From Tetrapyrgos nigripes (Eukaryota > Basidiomycota > Agaricomycetes > Agaricales > Campanellaceae), in NCBI GenBank assembly GCA_013368315.1, contig JAACJM010000001.1, positions 558,001 to 622,000 on the forward strand: a DNA stretch of 64,000 nucleotides, read 5' to 3'. The notes beneath the pieces were generated by a model, which searched no databases, was not told the DNA's origin, and saw only the letters and a program-made list of their open reading frames with translations. Both the position numbers and the translations under genes were made by a program. Below are positions 46,507-58,895 of the stretch, piece by piece (position 1 is the first letter of the stretch; each line of letters begins with the position of its first letter).

Positions 46507-48499
46507 ATGATTCGGATAGCTGTCTGCAAGGCGGCGCTGCCCAATCTTGCGTCTTTCTCTTGTATGTGTTCTTCTCTTCTCCGCTTGCCCATTGCTCACT
46601 GTCTTCCAGCCGCACTTCCTCGTTCTCTTCCTCGGACAGCACTTTCCTTAAACTTGTGTACGTATCCCTCTCTTTTGCTACTCTGTCGTTAACTCGCGTG
46701 AATAGTCGCCAGAAGAGGATATGCTGAAGCCTACAACCGTACCAAGCCCCACATGAATATTGGTACGATTGGTAAGTGTCCGTCTCACCAGCGCATCATA
46801 CCGTTCTCACTTCCCTCAAAGGACACGTCGACCATGGAAAGACCACCCTTACTGCCGCCATCACAAAGGTTCTTGCAGAGTCTGGTGGAGCTACCTTCAC
46901 TGGCTACGACCAGATTGACAAAGCCCCAGAGGAAAAGGCTCGTGGTATCACTATCAACTCGGCCACGTCGAGTACGAAACTGCTACGCGTCACTATGGTC
47001 ACATTGACTGTCCTGGACATGCTGATTGTGAGCATTGGTTATGTGCTGCTTGTCTTATATGCTGACGTTGCAATACAGACATCAAGAACATGATTACTGG
47101 AGCTGCTCAAATGGACGGTGCTATCATTGTTGTCTCGGCTACCGACGGTCAAATGCCCCAGACTCGTGAACATCTGTTGCTGGCTCGACAGGTCGGTATT
47201 AAAAAGCTTGTCGTCTTCATCAACAAAGTCGACATGATCTCGGACCCGGAAATGCTGGAACTCGTGGATATGGAAATTCGTGACCTCTTGTCGACTTACA
47301 ACTTTGACGGAGAAAACACACCTATCGTTATGGGTTCGGCTTTGGCAGCACTTGACGGACGCAACGATGATATTGGATCCACCAAGATCAAGGAACTGGT
47401 CAAAGCATGCGACGAATGGCTTGAGCTCCCTCAGCGTAAGTATTGTTCTTTCTGTCTCGTTCCCTTCAATTCTAAATGATTTCATGAATCTAGGTGACCT
47501 CGAGAAACCATTCTTGTTGGCCGTCGAAGGTAATATATATAATACAAATCTGTGGGAGACCTCATCCATTCAAACTTTCTACCTATAGACGTCTTCTCCA
47601 TCTCCGGTCGTGGCACTGTTGCTACTGGCAGAGTAAGTACACACTCTCCGATACTGTGTCACTAACTGACGAGATCAGGTCGAACGCGGTACCGCCCTCA
47701 AAGGAACTGAGGTCGAGATTCTTGGTCTGGGTGATTCTATCAAGACCACTCTCACCGGTATCGAAATGTTCCACAAAGAACTGGACCGAGTATGTATAGT
47801 TCTCATCTTTCTTGTAGCTGCTCGCTGACAAGAGCATAGGCTGAGGCTGGTGACAACATGGGTGCTCTCCTTCGTGGTGTCAAGCGTGAACAAATTCGTC
47901 GCGGTCAAGTCATCATTGAGCCTGGATCAATGAAAGCACACAAGAAGTTCCGTGCTCAGGTCTACGTGAGCTACTCTACCTACACTCTGGGTAACGTTCT
48001 CTAACAACAGCATTCCATAAGATTTTGACCAAGGATGAAGGTGGGTTGCTTAGTGTTGGACGAGTGCAGTCATTGACACTTATTTTCAGGTGGTCGCTAT
48101 ACTCCCTTCATGCAAGGTTACCGACCTCAACTCTTCCTCCGTACTGCTGACGTTACTGTGACTCTGAACTTCGCTGAGGGCACTCCTGATGCCGCAGAAA
48201 AGATGGTTAGTCACATTCCATGCTTGGATCAATTTGTCAGTTCTGAAAGTTTAATAGGCCATGCCTGGTGACAACGTTGAACTCGACTGTGAACTTTACT
48301 TCGACCTTGCTTTGGAGGTCGGTTCTCGGTGAGTGTCTTCAACGTATCGTTGAGATGAAGATACTGACGTTACGTGTAGTTTCACCCTTCGTGAGGCCAA
48401 CAGGACCAGTAAGTCCAACATTTTGTATTTGCTTTCGTAGTACTCACTTGATCTTTCTTCTCAGTTGGTACCGGTGTTGTCACCAAAATCCTGGAGTGA
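46507..48499 (+). CDS. TUF1: Mitochondrial elongation factor Tu, with a one-base frameshift
   Basis: About 460 residues of mitochondrial EF-Tu deliver aminoacyl-tRNA to the mitochondrial ribosome. A presequence ([18 protein letters not shown]) is joined over two introns to [20 protein letters not shown]. The GTPase motifs are [10 protein letters not shown] (G1), RGITIN (G2), DCPGHADYI (G3), NKVDM (G4) and GSAL (G5). Domains 2 and 3 follow, with [14 protein letters not shown] and [18 protein letters not shown], ending VTKILE. Between NSAT and [17 protein letters not shown] one base is missing at 46967/46968 (GCCACGTCGAG), so the literal frame changes from GITINSAT to an unrelated string. Everything after is in frame again with the downstream exons. 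For an essential gene this points to a base-call error. Confidence 0.95.
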
Positions 48500-48985
48500 T
48501 TGTCTACTCCTTCAATGGATGTAGAATGCTCCCATTCTTCATAGTATCTACTGTATCTCTCCTGCATCTACCCAACTCAAATCACATTATGATGTAGTGC
48601 ACAGATAATAAGCTAACTACCCAGCTGCCAAGTACATACGCATATGCATGCTACAGTGCTTAATCTTAGACATGTACATAGTTAACTACACCAATGTAGA
48701 GGAGTTCAACTACAAACCTTTTCACTACATCTTTGGTGATGTTTCCATACAATTGCCATGGCAGCCACGCAAATCGGCGTCAGCCCATCATTTCAGGGTC
48801 TTTATATGAGAGCAAACATCTCGCGACCTGCAGAACATACATAATGCAAACGGCCGTATACGAACATACCTTTTACATATTTGCCACATGTGTAAGTCGG
48901 ATAAGGACGAGTGACGCATTGAAATTTGACGGAGTTCCGATAAACGCATTTCTTTATCCCAAACCACTTCCGTTCCCCTTTAGAA
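48500..48985. other. Intergenic region upstream of the glycine cleavage H gene
   Basis: These 486 bp hold the 3' region of the EF-Tu gene and the promoter of the H-protein gene. Two short ORFs overlap here, but neither looks coding. Confidence 0.4.
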
Positions 48986-49742
48986 ATGCAGGCAGCTTTA
49001 AGACGGACTTGTTTCCTTTCGTCTCGTACACTGCCCCGAGCGACTTCAACGTCAAGAGTGTTGTCCAGACCTGTTCTATCACGGTCAATTGTCAGTATGT
49101 ATACTTGGACTCAAGACGGACCGGATATGCAGCTCACGGTTTTTTCGCTAGCGAAAAAATATACTGAAGAACACGAATGGGTTTCTTTCGATGACTCCAC
49201 AGGAATTGGTACCGTCTCAATAACAGAACATGCACAAGCCGCACTCGGGGATGTCGTTTTCGTCGAACTGCCAGCAGTGGGTATTAAGGTTACACAGGGT
49301 GGTCAGTCTGTTTGAAATCTTTGGGAGGATGCAAAAGTCATTTTTCGAAATTTTACAGACCAAATGGGAGCGGTGGAAAGTGTAAAAGCTGCCTCAGATA
49401 TCGTATGTTCCCAGTTTATGCATTTGGGGAGGTTTTTAACAGACATAACTTTACTCTAGTATGCCCCAGTTTCTGGCACTATCGAAGCAGTAAATGAAAC
49501 CCTGTCCTCAGAGCCGGGCCTACTGAACAAATCACCCGAAGACAAAGGTACGCTCCGAGTCCTTGTGGTCTGTAGTGAGCCGGTGCTTAGCTAGATTTAG
49601 GATGGCTTTGCAAAATCAAACTCTCCAACCCATCCGAGGTACGTTGAAGCATATCCACTGTTCCAGGATTTGTCTGACCATGGCGCTGCAGATGGACAAA
49701 TTGTTGAGCGACTCGGAATACAAAGTAAAATGCGAAGAGTAA
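48986..49742 (+). CDS. GCV3: Glycine cleavage system H protein
   Basis: About 165 residues with a mitochondrial presequence ([20 protein letters not shown]) carry the lipoyl group of the glycine decarboxylase complex. The core reads [59 protein letters not shown] (lipoyl Lys in ESVKAASD) and [20 protein letters not shown]. The last exon gives the typical tail [16 protein letters not shown] after an intron of about 54 nt (GTACGTTG to GCTGCAG); a shorter splice would give a non-family tail. The mitochondrial acyl carrier protein in this window is part of the pathway that makes the lipoate. Confidence 0.92.
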
Positions 49743-49915
49743 TCTCTTTCCCCAAGATATAGACCAGACCGTTCATAGCGTAGACCATAGTCCAGTTTTA
49801 CTTTTTCCTTATCATACGAGCCGTCTCAACACGGGTCACTAGTTTTCGGTTGTACAACACGAGTCCAGCGCAGGTCAGTGAACGGTGCAATGGATAGCGT
49901 AATGATTGAGCAAGT

Positions 49916-50375
49916 CTACGACGTTGAACTGGTAGTGGATGGTTCGTATTGGTATTTTTCCCCGCGAGCTTCCATTCTCTCCTTGGCTTCTAGAAGAGCC
50001 CAAGTTTGGATACTGGGAGGAATGTGTTAATGCAATATTTCGAAACGAAAAGCAGGCAGCGCACCTCGTGTCAGGCTTGTAATACAGCATCACTGCGGCG
50101 AAACCCATTGACCCAAACATTCCAAAGTACCAGATATTCTCCCAGCCCTCTTTGACTCGTTTCTGGCCTGGTGGTAGAGGCTAAGACAAGAGGAGTGTGA
50201 GCAAAATCGACATGGATGTGGTCTCAGAATGTCGCACCTTTTCTCCGAAAAGTAAACCAGAAGGCTCATTGAAGTGAGGAGAGCCAGAAGCTAGTCGTTT
50301 GCTTTGTATAGTACCATTCCGTATGGGTAGCCCTGCTCGTGCACGTACGGCACGCAGAGGAGACAGTGCTGACAT
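49916..50375 (-). CDS. NADH:ubiquinone oxidoreductase ESSS subunit (NDUFB11-like)
   Basis: About 115 residues form an accessory subunit of respiratory complex I. After a basic presequence (MSALSPLRAVRARAGLPIRN) comes SGSPHFNEPSGLLFGEKPLP, PGQKRVKEGWENIWYFGMFG and the single membrane helix leading to MLYYKPDTRIQTWALLEAKE, then RMEARGEKYQYEP. The PxFNEPxGxLFGE and PPGxKR-KExWE motifs are those of the ESSS/NDUFB11 family in fungi. Two introns interrupt it. It converges on the H-protein gene with 173 bp between stop codons. Confidence 0.9.
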
Positions 50376-50534
50376 TGAAGAAAGAAATGTAGTTTGTTGC
50401 GACGTGCGTAAATATTTATCATGTTACAACCGAGCGTCCGTGACTCTGCCAGACTCTACTACGCAACTTCTACGTGAACTTTGCTCTATATACATTCAAA
50501 CCCAAGATTCCTGGCGCAAGTGTCCGATTTGATG

Positions 50535-51475
50535 TCAGCAAGACTTGCAAAGTATTTCGTAGTCGATCTCGTCTTCCTCTTCTTCAGGATCAGGAGAGGT
50601 AGGATCCAGAGAAAAGCTACAAAGCAGTGGTTTACTCGACGATGAGATTCTGTGGTACCCAGTAGCTCACCCCATGGCTCTATAGAATGCTCTGGCTTCA
50701 GTGTTAGCTGCAAAACACAATGAGCGCCAACGTGTTTGGAGGCAGGACGAGATCACCGCACCAAGAAATACGGTCAATTGGACTTGTTGCATTTTCAACG
50801 CTGCACCTATGGCTGGACAACAGATGAGGATAGACGAAGGCAAGTTTTTTAGATTCACCAACCTGACATGCAATTCATCAGATATTGTCCCAGCTTTTGT
50901 CGTTTATAAGAACGAGAGACCTGGAGTTCATAGCTGCCTGCCATCAGATTCTGTGGAAGATTTGAGTCGTCTCCTTACCAGTATATCATATCAACTTGGT
51001 GCTCATACTCGAATCTGAACGTGCAGAATGCAGCGACTTGGTTCAGGTCTTGACATTGACGAACGATGATGAAACGTGACAAGGAGTTGAATATTTCTTC
51101 TTGTTTCTTGTCAGAGTCCCAGCCGAAGGAGGAATTAGTGTAGCTTAAAGATTTTATAAGGTTTCCGAGACGAGATATGGAGAAGAAAGACCCACAGCTC
51201 AAACATGTTTTCCTGTAATAGTGTCCATATTTTCTCGCGAAGAGAAGGCGTCAATTCGTCCATAGACAGACAGCCTACTTGATAACTAAAAATTAGGTCG
51301 TCAGGAGATAGAAATCACCCAGCATGCGACGAACAGACGCGTCAGGATGTTCAATCAGATGTGCTTGTATATCGGACGGGGTGGCCTAAACTGCTTTGAT
51401 ACTGGACCTGTACTAGTACACAGGTCTTCTTACCTCGTTGGCACGTTCCACGACTGCAGACCCTTTGGAATACAT
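50535..51475 (-). CDS. NAT4: N-alpha-acetyltransferase 40 (NatD) for histones H4 and H2A
   Basis: About 210 residues form a GNAT acetyltransferase. After a divergent N-terminus (MYSKGSAVVERANE) come IWTLLQENMFEL, SYTNSSFGWDSDKKQEEIFN, CTFRFEYEH and the acetyl-CoA region QRRGVGKALTQHLQSVG. LTVFLANTEARAFYRAMGFS and the tail SPDPEEEDEIDYEILCKSC are characteristic of Naa40. NatD acetylates the N-terminal Ser of histones H4 and H2A. Several introns of 50-60 nt are removed to get this, including one after TVFL. The start at 51475 leaves 88 bp to the divergent RIO2 start. Confidence 0.82.
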
Positions 51476-51563
51476 GGCTGAGGGGATTTAACCAGAGGAG
51501 CGTAGTTCAAGACGAGTCCTAGTCAATTTACGTAAATACGATTTTCCGTCCTTTCTCTCCACC
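51476..51563. promoter_or_regulatory. 88-bp divergent promoter, NatD / RIO2
   Basis: The two start codons face away from each other with 88 bp between. No separate promoter elements can be told apart. Confidence 0.45.
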
Positions 51564-53424
<1,861 letters not shown>

Positions 53425-53504
53425 TTTTCTGTAGTAGTACTCGTCGTAGTGTCTTTGGCATCATTGTTTGTGTGCGTTATTTGTATCACTACTCTGCTCT
53501 CATC

Positions 53505-54277
53505 ATGGACCAAGCCGATCTCGAAACATACCAAGTACAGCTATCCCAAGTTGAGCTGGCGCTCTCTGCAGACCCAGACAATGCTGAACTTGCCCACCTC
53601 CGCTCGGAATTGAAAGAGCTCATAGATCTAACCAAAACCGCACTCGCCCAAGCAGAGGTAGCCTCCAACACCAAGGCTGAGTCTTCTCGCAAAACCACTT
53701 CTGCTACCCCGGCTCACACATGGTCCGCCGGAGATGAATGCCTTGCGAAGTACTCTGGTGATGGGACCTGGTATCCAGCACGGATAACGGGCGTAGGAGG
53801 GTCGGCAGAGAACCGTATCTATACGGTCATTTTCAAAGGCTATAATTCTACAGAGCAGGCGAAGTCGTCCGACTTGAAACCTTTACCGCCCAACTATCAC
53901 CAAACGGCTGCATCGAACAAACGTAAACTCACTCAACAGGAGGAGGATGAGAGGGAAAAGAAGAAGAAAAAGAATGAGAAGAAGCTGGAAACGAGAGCTG
54001 CCAAGGCGAAGGAGCAAAACGCTAAACAAGCATCCTGGCAGAAGTTTGCGAAGAAGGCAGAGAAGAAAGGTGTTCAGATTGCTGGTGTCTCTGGTACGAG
54101 TATATTCAAGACCCCAGATAATCCTTTGGGCAAAGGTGTGTTTGTGGTATTATTGCAGTTCCTCGCCTTTCCATTGATTGGTTTTGCGCAGTCGGTGTGA
54201 CTGGGAGTGGCAGGGGAATGACAGAGGTGACTCCGATGGGCAAACATAAATTCGCCGCCACCGACGACGAAACATAA
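53505..54277 (+). CDS. Tudor-domain splicing factor (SPF30/SMNDC1-like)
   Basis: About 235 residues. A helical N-terminus (LETYQVQLSQVELALSADPD, AHLRSELKELIDLTKTAL) is followed by a Tudor domain at about residues 70-130: AGDECLAKYSGDGTWYPARI, YTVIFKGYNSTEQAKSSDLK. Then come a Lys/Glu-rich helix (EREKKKKKNEKKLETRAAKA) and SWQKFAKKAEKKG, ending GKHKFAATDDET. This is the layout of SPF30, which binds symmetric dimethylarginine on Sm proteins and is needed for tri-snRNP joining the spliceosome. One intron lies near the 3' end (GTGTGTTT to TGCGCAG). The gene lies 80 bp after RIO2 on the same strand. Confidence 0.88.
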
Positions 54278-54882
54278 AACTACTCTGGTGCGTTTCGTTT
54301 CTTCTCCTTTTGGACAACCATCTAAGATCGAACACAGTAGGGTGTTGCTTCATGATCCATATGGCCAGGGTCCTTCTAGATATCTATCTGCTCCCTATGG
54401 ACGGTCCAAGCATGCGTACCTTTTCTTTATTATTGTTGTAACCCAGTTCCTCATCATCTTCGTTTCGATATTGCCGCGGCAGCTAGATAAAGTTCTCTCA
54501 ACGAATACAAATGTGTTAAGTGACGGCTTCGCGTTTGTTTCTTGTCGCCTACTGATGTGACCCTCGATGCTGGGACTGCATCGCTTCTGTACAACCTTTC
54601 CCTTTTGTGGTGGATCAGGGAACAATCTTGTCGCCACAGCTAGCTACGTTCTCTTCATTTGTGGTGCATGAAAACTAAGTCGCAGGGGCTACTCTCTTTA
54701 GTCGTCACTAGGATTGCACAATACCTTTCTGAGCCGTGCACTGACCAATTCGCGGGAAGCTCAAAAACAGATCAGACAGTACAAATTGCTCCCTTGCTGG
54801 AGCTAAAATAGTTGCATGTGGTGATATGCGACTCGTCCTTGTATGTTATTTACATTTGACACTATGGACCCTTCACACTTCT
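54278..54882. other. Convergent intergenic region without recognisable gene
   Basis: These 605 bp lie between the stop codons of the SPF30-like gene and the next minus-strand gene. Open frames of 80-90 residues occur on both strands, but none has splice or family support. Confidence 0.4.
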
Positions 54883-55554
54883 CTACGACAGCGGGAATAC
54901 CGGATTCACTGGTTGATTTGGGCAATTTTGCATCAACCGCCTCTCGAGGCTATCATTTGCTCGCTGCAGCTCGAGGAGTTTTAGCTTGGTTTGCGACGCT
55001 TCGTGCTGCAAAGTCGCTACCATACTCTTTAGGTGCCTGGATGAATATAATCCTTGCGAGATATCAAGACTCGAGCATACCTTTGCAGTCCTGGAGTTAA
55101 GGCCCTTGAAAGGTTCCAGGGCCTCAAAAGACACAGGCCAGAAACCGAGACTGTTTTCCACTGCTTAGCCCTCTTCTCAAATGACGTAGAGAGGAGCGAC
55201 CCACTTTAGCAGCTGTGTATGCAGCTTGTCTACATGTGCTTCCAGACTGGAGATGTAGATGGCGCGACGGTGGGGCGCTCCCATTGTTGATCTGCTCTTC
55301 GTCAGATCTGACCACGTTGTCGAGAAATGAAGATGTACGGACAATTCCAGGGTAGTGAAGATTGATTTTTCCAGTTTATGACACCAAATTTTTCGCCTTT
55401 TTGCCTCTTCTTTCTTGGCGTATAATCGCGCATAGGGGTGTACAATGTTCGCTCGCGAAGATGTCGAGGGGACTCGTGAACCAGAGTCTTGCTGGGGAAT
55501 ATCGCAGGAGAGGGAAGGCATAGCAATTGGGAAGGAAGGGTCGGATTTCATCAT
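54883..55554 (-). CDS. Basic/coiled-coil protein A of a divergent paralogous pair
   Basis: The spliced protein has a basic region (HPYARLYAKKEEAKRRKIWC, HKLEKSIFTTLEL), then STMGAPHRRAIYISSLEAHV, DKLHTQLL, a segment FWPVSFEALEPFKGLNSRTA and a Leu-rich heptad-like end SMVATLQHEASQTKLKLLEL. It ends NPVFPLS. Introns: GTCCGT donor after LE, GTGGGT donor after QLL and GTATGC donor after RTAK. The layout (basic, then HRRxxYxxSLExxVxxLHxQL) recalls bZIP-like transcription factors, but the basic region is not a canonical bZIP. The start is taken at 55554 (MMKSDPSFP); the frame stays open to an ATG at 55740. It resembles the divergent gene at 56028. Confidence 0.65.
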
Positions 55555-56027
55555 GGAGGTACGAGAACGAGATACTGGGTCGGTGAAGTAAGTAGGGGCG
55601 TATGATGACCGAGACGGCCAGAGATTTATATTATTTATAGAGGATACTGTCAATTGGAGTTGTCGAAGAACGACGGAGCCGGTGTTTTTGACTTCTCTGT
55701 GATTGCCATTTTTGGTAGACTGCGAGTAAAGGACGACCAAGAGACCCTAACTGTTCTTGGGCACATTGCGTGAGATGTGGGGTTGAAGAGGAATAAGTTG
55801 AAGCAGAAAACTAAACAAGCAATACGAAAAATAGGCGAGTTGATAGGCAGCCAGCTCGTCTACCGGGTGCGGTAAGATCGTGGGTTAGTTGCGAAGCCGC
55901 TTTCTTCTACTCTTCTGTCCTAATTATACTTTTTCTGTCCATTAATCGATGTGTCGATCCATGCTCTCCAAAAGCAAAGCCCTGGGGTCGGACCATTAAA
56001 ACCCCAAGTGTGGCCCATGAAATTATA
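55555..56027. promoter_or_regulatory. Shared divergent promoter of the paralogous pair
   Basis: This stretch of up to 473 bp separates the two diverging genes. It carries an AT-rich TATATTATTTATAG patch near 55626 and a C-rich stretch near 55990. If protein A starts at 55740 the promoter shrinks to 287 bp. Confidence 0.4.
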
Positions 56028-56825
56028 ATGGACTCGCTTCCCATTCACGCACCCACTCCGCGCGCAGGAGGCTCTATGCCTGTGCTTGATCCCAGCTTTT
56101 CCGCCCAGGCTCCTCATACCGAATCTATGCAATTCTTCTCCACTCCGAGCGAGTTACTCTCAGGGCTGGGCGGTTCATCGCAGCCCAGTACCAGTTCTAG
56201 TATTGATCCCATTGTTCAGACACGTCCTGTTCGCGGAGACACGAAATTAGGCACGCGTCTGGTTCCTCCGGAGCCGTAGGCTTTTCCGTCCTTCAACTTG
56301 TTAATCCTCTGAGCTTTCTGCAGGGAAACTGGCATCTCATCGCACGAGAAGAAAAGGCAATACCTCGAATGCCTAGAACAATACATTATTTATCTGTAAC
56401 TTCGTCTTTTTTTTCAAAGCTGATCCCTGCCTAACGTCCATCAGCCACGATCAACTCAGCCTTATCGGTGTTGAGCCCGTTGTTCTCGAACGCGCAGCCC
56501 AGCAACAGAAAGGCTTGAGCAGCCAGTCCATCAGGGTTTGTCTCCATGTTTACTGAATGATATCGCCACAGTGACAATAGTTCACAGACTCTGCTTGTGC
56601 ACATGGAAAACGACAACCGAAAACTCAGCGCGAAAGTCCTGGAGGAAGAGCAGAGGGTAAGTACTATCTACGTCCCCATTCATCATCTCTCATAGCTACA
56701 ATCAGTTCATTAACCTACGGGAAGCATACTTGCAACAAGAAAGCTCTTCCGCCGAGCCTTACCCCTCGACCAACGCCGCCGAATATTCTTACATTCAATC
56801 TCAGCCCCCGTTTTATCCAGGCTGA
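56028..56825 (+). CDS. Basic/coiled-coil protein B of a divergent paralogous pair
   Basis: Four or five exons give about 200 residues. The N-terminal 85 residues are Ser/Pro-rich (MDSLPIHAPTPRAGGSMPVL). The core reads SSHEKKRQYLECLEQYIIYL, HDQLSLIGVEPVVLERAAQQ, QKGLSSQSIRTLLVHMENDN and RKLSAKVLEEEQRFINLREA; the end is QSQPPFYPG. Introns fit: GTAGGCTT to TCTGCAG after PE, a 49-nt GTAACTTC to CCATCAG intron, GTTTGTCT to TTCACAG, and GTAAGTAC to AATCAG. Removing them gives one continuous helix-rich core. It aligns with protein A over YxxxLExxxxxLHxQL, G-x-x-PV-x-x-E and KGL-S. Probably a nuclear coiled-coil regulator; function unknown. Confidence 0.7.
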
Positions 56826-57028
56826 CGAATCTTCACCGTTCTGCATGATACTTGCTTTTTTTGTCGTCGATATACATATACCTTACAGGCTGCTGTAATC
56901 ATTTCATCGTAGTGTAATTCTTTATTATATGAGCAATATGAACGGTACAAATTTCATGTTTACATTACTTAGATCATTCAGTGTCCACCTCGCAGATCAG
57001 GGCTTGGGCTTAGGCATACAGTGTGCAA

Positions 57029-58756
57029 TCAGATGTCTTGATAAGGGGGCAATTCCTCATCGTCATCCTTCTCGGGTCCATTGTTCGATCCAGAGGGTTC
57101 CGCTTGCCCTGCAAGAACCCTCTCCCTCTCTTCGCGTTCCAGCCTCTGTTTCTCTTCCTCAGCGGTTTCATGGCGTGCGCCACTTCCAGATGTTGGTGTG
57201 GCATCGGCGTGAACCTGGGAATATGTCGCTGCCAATCTGGCCTTCTCATTTTCCGCACTTTCCCACTTCGTTCCACTAGAAGCCTGCCCGGAGCTCGGCG
57301 AGTCGCGAATCGCTGTGAGAGAACCAGATGCAGGGCCAGGACCTTCGGGGCCTGCAGACACAGGTTTACCGGTTTCGGCAACCGTAGGAGTGATGGGTGG
57401 AAGGATTGAGACGGGTTTCTGAGGGTCTGGGGCGGTGATGGGAACGGGTGAGGTAGTAGAAGGAGCACTGCTGGTCCCAGGGAAAGAAGAATTCGGAAGA
57501 GGAGCGGGCGATTGATTCAAATTAAATGGATTGATCGGTGGTGATTGACTCTTTAGAGATTGAGACGACGCGTCGGCGACCCGTGAAGACTGAGATTGCG
57601 GCGGCGGAGTATAAGGAACGCCGGGGTGCGTTACATCTGTGTTAATGCTAGACAGTTCACTGGCGTGGCTTTCCCCAAACGAGCGAGTGTCAGATCGACT
57701 TAAATCAGATCCAGCCGCCTGTGGAGGAAGATTGATGTGTCCCGTCTTGTAATTATCGAGGGCTCTCTGTAAAGACGCGCGTGCGGCCCCAGTAGCTTGT
57801 GCACCTGTATATGGATTAGATTCGGAAGGGGGCTGTTATTACAAAGTAATGAGCCACTGGTCCTAAAGAGACAAACGAGAGAATGACTCACCACGCTCGG
57901 CAGAGCATTGATGACTGGAAATGCAGCTTGAGATAACAACACTAGCTTCTCTCCAAATTCCCGAATAGCTTCCCATTTTTGCATTTCACTGTCTCGCACT
58001 CCCTTTCTTTTTAACAAATCTATTTCACGTTCTTGCGGCCCGTCGTCGAGTTCTGCTTTGTTGATCTGGTCTTTCAGCTCAGCAATCTTCTTCTCCATCC
58101 CTCTTTGATTGTCGTGTTCTAGACGAACAAGTTGAGCCTGTAAACCAGCACGAATGTTGCGTCGGGGAGCAATTGCAGTCTCCGCGTCACGAAGTGCCTT
58201 CAATGGCGTTCTGGCAGCGTTAAGTTTGGTGGCAAGTGAGCTCGATAGTGAGCCGGATACGAAATTCAAGTAAGCAAGCCTATCCGTCACTGGAGATTCG
58301 GTCTAAATAAATGTTTGACCATGAGGGATTAAATAGGCACACCATCTTTGAGATCTTCATCTTCAGCTTGCCCCCAGGTATAAAGCTCTTTGCTCTGAGC
58401 TTTTGCGTTTCGCCCGACGCTGTCGTAGTCGAGGGCAACGCCTTTCTCGGTCGTGATGATCTTTTGAACAGGTGACGTCGTTCTACCAATTCAAACTGGC
58501 TGTGAGCCGAACAAGCAGTCTGTCAGGGAGCGTATCTAGCCTACCCATATTGTTGTCCAAATGCTCTAATTTGGTGTTGGATTGCTTCCAGAGCATGCGA
58601 TCTATGTCCAGGGGCTGCCTGACCCTGAGCAGCCTGATTGGCTGGTGGTTGCGCAGCAGAATCTGGAGACGTAGGCCTCCCTTGAGAGGGGAGATGATGC
58701 TGAGCGAGATTAGTCGCCTTGTCTGCAATCGAGGAGAGAAAACTAGTAACGGGCAT
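57029..58756 (-). CDS. PIL1: Eisosome core protein Pil1/Lsp1
   Basis: About 490 residues. The N-terminus MPVTSFLSSIADKATNLAQH leads to HALEAIQHQIRAFGQQYG, TTSPVQKIITTEKGVALDYD, SVGRNAKAQSKELYTWGQAE, VTDRLAYLNFVSGSLSSSLA and ALRDAETAIAPRRNIRAGLQ. It continues with WEAIREFGEKLVLLSQAAFP. This is the BAR-type domain of Pil1/Lsp1, which coats plasma membrane furrows (eisosomes). The C-terminal 190 residues are disordered, Ser/Pro/Ala-rich and end DDDEELPPYQDI. The PPQAAGSDLSRSDTRSFGES region holds likely phosphosites for Pkh-type kinases. Introns after QQYG, DLKD and LPSV are about 50 nt each. Confidence 0.92.
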
Positions 58757-58895
58757 GGTAGTGATAGTTGGGAAGAAAGGTGCACTGCGGTCTATGAGTC
58801 TATCGTGATGTCATTCCCTTATCACAAAAAAAGCTCAGGCTGTGCATAAATCTGCGAATAATATAGCTACTACAAAAAATCGAGCCATCTACTTC

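Noticed and set aside
54883..56825. Mating-type HD1/HD2 locus
   Set aside because: The divergent layout is similar, but neither protein has a homeodomain (no WFxNxR motif). Med5-like, golgin and SPF30 neighbours are not the usual MAT-A flanks such as MIP.
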